From contig NZ_QNQU01000003.1 in the NCBI RefSeq assembly GCF_003315595.1, positions 62,001 to 126,000 of the forward strand: a stretch of 64,000 bases of DNA, written 5' to 3'. The stretch's first letter is position 1; the number at the start of each line of letters is the position of its first letter. The position numbers and the translations under genes were made by a program. The DNA comes from Pedobacter miscanthi. GTDB taxonomy: Bacteria > Bacteroidota > Bacteroidia > Sphingobacteriales > Sphingobacteriaceae. The notes beneath the pieces were generated by a model. That model worked only from the letters and a program-made list of their open reading frames with translations, was not told the DNA's origin and searched no databases. Below are positions 61,562-64,000 of this stretch, one piece after another.

Positions 61562-61578
61562 TTTTGAATTATTCTAAA
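61562..61578 (-). promoter_or_regulatory. Fur-box-like palindrome, site 2
   Basis: TTTTGAAT-T-ATTCTAAA, 8-1-8 with 7 of 8 paired, 70 nt upstream of receptor 1. Sites 1 and 2 are also 20-bp direct repeats with three differences. Confidence 0.6.
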
Positions 61579-61663
61579 TAATAAAATGTTAAAATTGAGG
61601 TTATAACCTAAGTGCGGTCATTATTTTGTTTAAAAGGTCTCTGGCAGATTTTTAACGCTAGGT

Positions 61664-61689
61664 CGTCACCCTGAATTTATTTCAGGGTC
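61664..61689 (-). repeat. 26-bp interspersed palindrome, copy 3
   Basis: The reverse complement of the 26-mer at 17215-17240, with no mismatch. Confidence 0.92.
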
Positions 61690-61737
61690 TATCTGGTAGA
61701 GAAGATAACAAGTATCGAAAAAAGAAATATACGGGCA

Positions 61738-61772
61738 TAAAAAAGCCCCATATCATATCAATAACATAGGGC
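61738..61772 (-). terminator. Terminator of the DUF4397 gene
   Basis: On the minus strand GCCCTATG pairs with CATATGGGGC (one bulge), followed by six T, about 22 nt after the stop. Confidence 0.7.
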
Positions 61773-61793
61773 AATTAGAAAAAAAGTATTGTT

Positions 61794-62495
61794 TTATTTA
61801 ATTGTTATAGCCTGTAAGGTTAATGCGCGTTCGGTATCATTTGCAGGTGTAACCAGGCCATTTAATATCACATCATAATGGAAACCGGCAGTAAAAGTAG
61901 TACTGCCCGTTGTAGCCTTAACTGTACCCGATGAAGTTTCTTTTGCATCAAGTGAATAAGTTCCTGCATCTACGGTAATAAAACCACTCGCATTTTTAAA
62001 GGTTTTGCCTGTAAATAAAGCGGTAGTGCCGCTGGTTTTAAACAGGTCAAATGCTGTTGCATCCGGAGATAAGTTGATAAAACGGATATAAGCTTTATCT
62101 GCTACCGGCACCGAAAGATCATCGCCTATGGTATAAATATCCAATGCATTCGGTTTGTTGATAAGATAGGTTGAATAATAAGAACTGGCACTTAAAGATA
62201 CGGTTTTGGATAATAAACTTTCGGTGCTGCTTGCTGTGGTAAATTTTAAAGTATAGGCACCGGCTGCAAAAGAGGCGTAAGATGCAGAACCTCCAAAAGG
62301 TAATGCTGCGCTGTTAAGCATGGTGCTGTTAAAATAAGCATTGTAAGTAGCCAGAGATGGGGAAGTATTAACCACCCTGATATAAGATATAGTTGGATCG
62401 GCTGTTTCTGTTTTTTTGCATGAAGTAAAAGCCGTAAAAGCGATCAGCACAAATAAAGTAAGGGCTTTGAAATTAAATGGAGTAGAACTCTTCAT
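61794..62495 (-). CDS. DUF4397 lipoprotein
   Basis: A 233-residue lipoprotein: lipobox FTSC with C26 (AFTAFTSCKKTE) and a lysine pair after Cys, typical of Bacteroidota lipoproteins. Two DUF4397 beta-sandwich repeats follow: IRVVNTSPSLATYNAYFN near 40 and IRFINLSPDATAFDLFKTSG near 146, each with the VNxSP / NLSP signature. The domains are thought to be surface beta-sandwiches of unknown binding partner. Reading start ATG 62495. It is a single-gene unit upstream of the iron operon, with its own terminator. Confidence 0.88.
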   Translation of the reverse strand: MKSSTPFNFKALTLFVLIAFTAFTSCKKTETADPTISYIRVVNTSPSLATYNAYFNSTMLNSAALPFGGSASYASFAAGAYTLKFTTASSTESLLSKTVSLSASSYYSTYLINKPNALDIYTIGDDLSVPVADKAYIRFINLSPDATAFDLFKTSGTTALFTGKTFKNASGFITVDAGTYSLDAKETSSGTVKATTGSTTFTAGFHYDVILNGLVTPANDTERALTLQAITIK

Positions 62496-63075
62496 ATTGT
62501 TAAATTTGATTTAATAGTAGGAAATAATGTTAAAACGGTAACGCCGCAACATTCGCTACAGCTATGCAAATATTGTATTTAAAACAATATTAAGGGTGTT
62601 AAATGTTGTTAAGCAGATGTTAAAGTTTGAAATTATATTTTAACAATGTTAACACGGGTAAAGGTAGCCATCCTGAAATTGATTAAAAAGTATTTTTTTT
62701 TGGAATTATGAAAGGCCATTAGGTGTATGGTTAAGTCAGATTAGTTTAAAAAAAACGAAAGCTTAACATAAAAAAAACGAGATATTATTGTGTAACTCGA
62801 TTTTTATTTAAACCTTTGCACCTCAATAGAGTTAAAGCCGTTTTAATACGCAAGAAATGATTAAACAAATTTTACATAAACTTTCTGTTTCCACAGCACA
62901 ATCAGTGTCTGGGAAAAGTTTGTTTATTAATCATTTTCAGCCCGTATTTTATTACCCCACAAGCCGGCAAAATTTCACTCCACGTATTTAGTACCCAAGC
63001 TAAACGTAACGAGGAATTGATCCTCTCTAAAAACCCAATTAACAAGAATACTTATAATTTTTCGTTAGAAAACGA
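62496..63075. other. Intergenic region and long arginine-operon leader
   Basis: A 580-nt gap between diverging genes. From about 62824 it is the presumed leader. It contains a 44-codon frame (ATG 62857 to TAG 62991) with two Arg codons and the stretch KLSVSTAQSVSGKSLF; it might be a leader peptide but lacks the run of arginine codons expected of an attenuator. No riboswitch class is recognised. The left part is AT-rich with no gene. Confidence 0.45.
62788..62818 (+). promoter_or_regulatory. Candidate promoter of the arginine operon
   Basis: TTG (62788-62790), 20-nt spacer, AACCTTTG (62811-62818): a near match to TTTG / TAnnTTTG. It gives a leader of about 250 nt before the GNAT gene. Confidence 0.55.
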
Positions 63076-63774
63076 ATGGATATTAACGAATTTATAGTGC
63101 AGGTTGCACTTCCTGAACATCGTGTATTTGCAGAAGAAATTGTAACCGAGATGGCAGAATCTGCTAAAGCACGTGGTACCGGTATCGCAAAGCGTTCGCC
63201 GGATTATGTTGCAGGCAAGATGATTGAAGGCAAGGCTGTAATTGCTTTCCACAAGGATGGCACATGGGCCGGTTTCTGTTATATCGAAACCTGGAGCCAC
63301 GGACAGTTTGTGGCCAACTCCGGATTAATTGTTTCTCCTAAATTCAGGAAAGCTGGTTTGGCGCATGCCATTAAGGAAAAGGTTTTCGAGCTTTCGAGAA
63401 CATTATACCCTAAAGCAAAGATTTTTGGTTTAACAACCGGTTTGGCCGTAATGAAAATCAATTCAGATTTGGGTTACGAACCGGTTACCTATTCTGAGCT
63501 TACACAGGATGAAGAATTCTGGAAAGGCTGCCAGAGTTGCGTAAACTTCGAGATATTAAAAATGAAGGAACGTAAAAACTGCATGTGTACCGCCATGCTT
63601 TACGATCCGGCTACGCAGAAACATGATGCCGCCAAAAAGTTTGCAGAAGAACTACAGAAAAAACCAAAATTATACGAGCGTTTTATGCGCATTAAACAAC
63701 GTTTAGTTGTTAAACCAAAGCCTAAATCAGGCTTAAAAGCCCTTTTATTTTTATTTACCCTTTTATTTAAATAG
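63076..63774 (+). CDS. GNAT N-acetyltransferase at the arginine locus
   Basis: A 232-residue acetyl-CoA-dependent transferase of a Bacteroidota-specific group that precedes argG. Seen: FIVQVALPEHRVFAEEIVTEMAESAKARGTGIAKRSP at residues 6-42, VIAFHKDGTWAGFCYIETW near 54, and the acetyl-CoA loop VSPKFRKAGLAHAIKEKVF near 86. A cysteine cluster CQSCVNFEILKMKERKNCMCTAM lies near 152, suggestive of metal binding. From position beside argG it is probably the first enzyme of arginine synthesis, N-acylating glutamate; the acyl donor in Bacteroidota may be succinyl rather than acetyl. Stop and argG start are 1 nt apart. Confidence 0.88.
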   Translation: MDINEFIVQVALPEHRVFAEEIVTEMAESAKARGTGIAKRSPDYVAGKMIEGKAVIAFHKDGTWAGFCYIETWSHGQFVANSGLIVSPKFRKAGLAHAIKEKVFELSRTLYPKAKIFGLTTGLAVMKINSDLGYEPVTYSELTQDEEFWKGCQSCVNFEILKMKERKNCMCTAMLYDPATQKHDAAKKFAEELQKKPKLYERFMRIKQRLVVKPKPKSGLKALLFLFTLLFK

Positions 63775-63775
63775 C

Positions 63776-64000
63776 ATGAAAAAAGTTGTTTTAGCATTTA
63801 GCGGAGGCTTAGATACCTCATTTTGTTGTATTTACCTTGCACAGGACCGCGGATTGGAAGTTCATTCGGTAATTGTAAATACCGGTGGTTTCTCTGACGA
63901 AGAATTGCAGGAAATTGAGAAAAGAGCTTATGCTTTGGGCGTAAAATCGCATGCTGTGGTAGATGAAACAGAAGGTTATTATGATGATTGTATCAAATAC
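63776..64000 (+). CDS. argG: Argininosuccinate synthase (C-terminus beyond window)
   Basis: The first 75 codons of an argG, from ATG 63776 to the right edge. The PP-loop ATPase motif VVLAFSGGLDTS at residues 4-15 is diagnostic, followed by CCIYLAQDRGLEVHSVIVNTGGF and DDCIKY. It joins citrulline and aspartate in the next-to-last step of arginine synthesis. It follows the GNAT by one base, which indicates an operon. Other arg genes should follow past the edge. Confidence 0.96.
   Translation, partial: MKKVVLAFSGGLDTSFCCIYLAQDRGLEVHSVIVNTGGFSDEELQEIEKRAYALGVKSHAVVDETEGYYDDCIKY

Larger units (their letters stand above)
61493..61793. other. Intergenic region upstream of the iron operon
   Basis: A 301-nt gap holding both Fur-like sites near the operon, the third copy of the 26-bp palindrome at 61664-61689 and the DUF4397 terminator at its right end. 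No gene is seen. Confidence 0.6.

Noticed and set aside
62857..62991. Arginine attenuator leader peptide
   Set aside because: Only two scattered Arg codons and no terminator/antiterminator pair seen; kept only as a possible small frame.
63052..63461. Frames antisense to the arginine-locus GNAT
   Set aside because: Shadows of a clear GNAT gene.

Overview
The window reads as chromosome from a Sphingobacteriaceae-type Bacteroidota, most like Pedobacter. The evidence is low GC, TAnnTTTG-type -7 promoter boxes, many Bacteroidota-only families (IPExxxVDY, DUF6600, DUF6607, DUF4397, an arginine-locus GNAT next to argG, SusC-like N-terminal domains on TonB receptors) and REP-like palindromes of a style common in that phylum. 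No species call is possible from sequence alone. No rRNA, CRISPR array, prophage or plasmid backbone was seen.

Left part (1-31 kb): mostly housekeeping genes on the minus strand. They are tex (cut by the edge), DUF4419, DUF1801 and pentapeptide-repeat proteins, pdhB, a coupled small-protein/nucleotidyltransferase pair, a GNAT two bases behind a Y1 (HUH) transposase, an AddAB-like helicase-nuclease pair, a DUF559 nuclease wrapped in palindromic repeats, tcdA, a TatD hydrolase, a GH3 hexosaminidase, the yicC-gmk-nadD block with a four-helix-bundle gene inserted, plsC, and acpP-fabF-rnc. Plus-strand genes here are a secreted thioredoxin-like protein, two tandem paralogous carboxypeptidase-regulatory-domain proteins, an IPExxxVDY gene, pyk and tRNA-Ser(GGA).

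Middle part (31-51 kb): accessory and mixed. It holds an AAA/DUF4143 ATPase, a rifamycin-inactivating phosphotransferase (rph), a frameshifted EamA transporter, a DPP-IV-type S9 peptidase, an M57 zinc protease lipoprotein, DinB, an RsmI-like methyltransferase, a DUF6600 protein with a 90-bp in-frame DNA repeat, HAD, YtxH and MBL/beta-CASP proteins, a methyltransferase, a flavin monooxygenase and an outer-membrane beta-barrel receptor.

Right part (51-64 kb): a DUF5694 protein, an M28 peptidase, a 188-bp tandem duplication of hairpins, and a five-gene iron-uptake operon running leftward (two TonB siderophore receptors, DUF4198, PepSY-TM, DUF6607). Two Fur-like 8-1-8 palindromes lie in front of it, and hairpins sit between some of its genes. 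A DUF4397 lipoprotein follows, then the start of the arginine operon (GNAT then argG, cut by the right edge) behind a leader of about 250 nt.

The most unusual content is non-coding: at least eight families of interspersed palindromic repeats, two of them associated with potential mobilising enzymes (Y1 transposase, DUF559 nuclease), and a group of genes whose -7 promoter box lies only 3-7 nt before the start codon, suggesting leaderless or near-leaderless transcripts.
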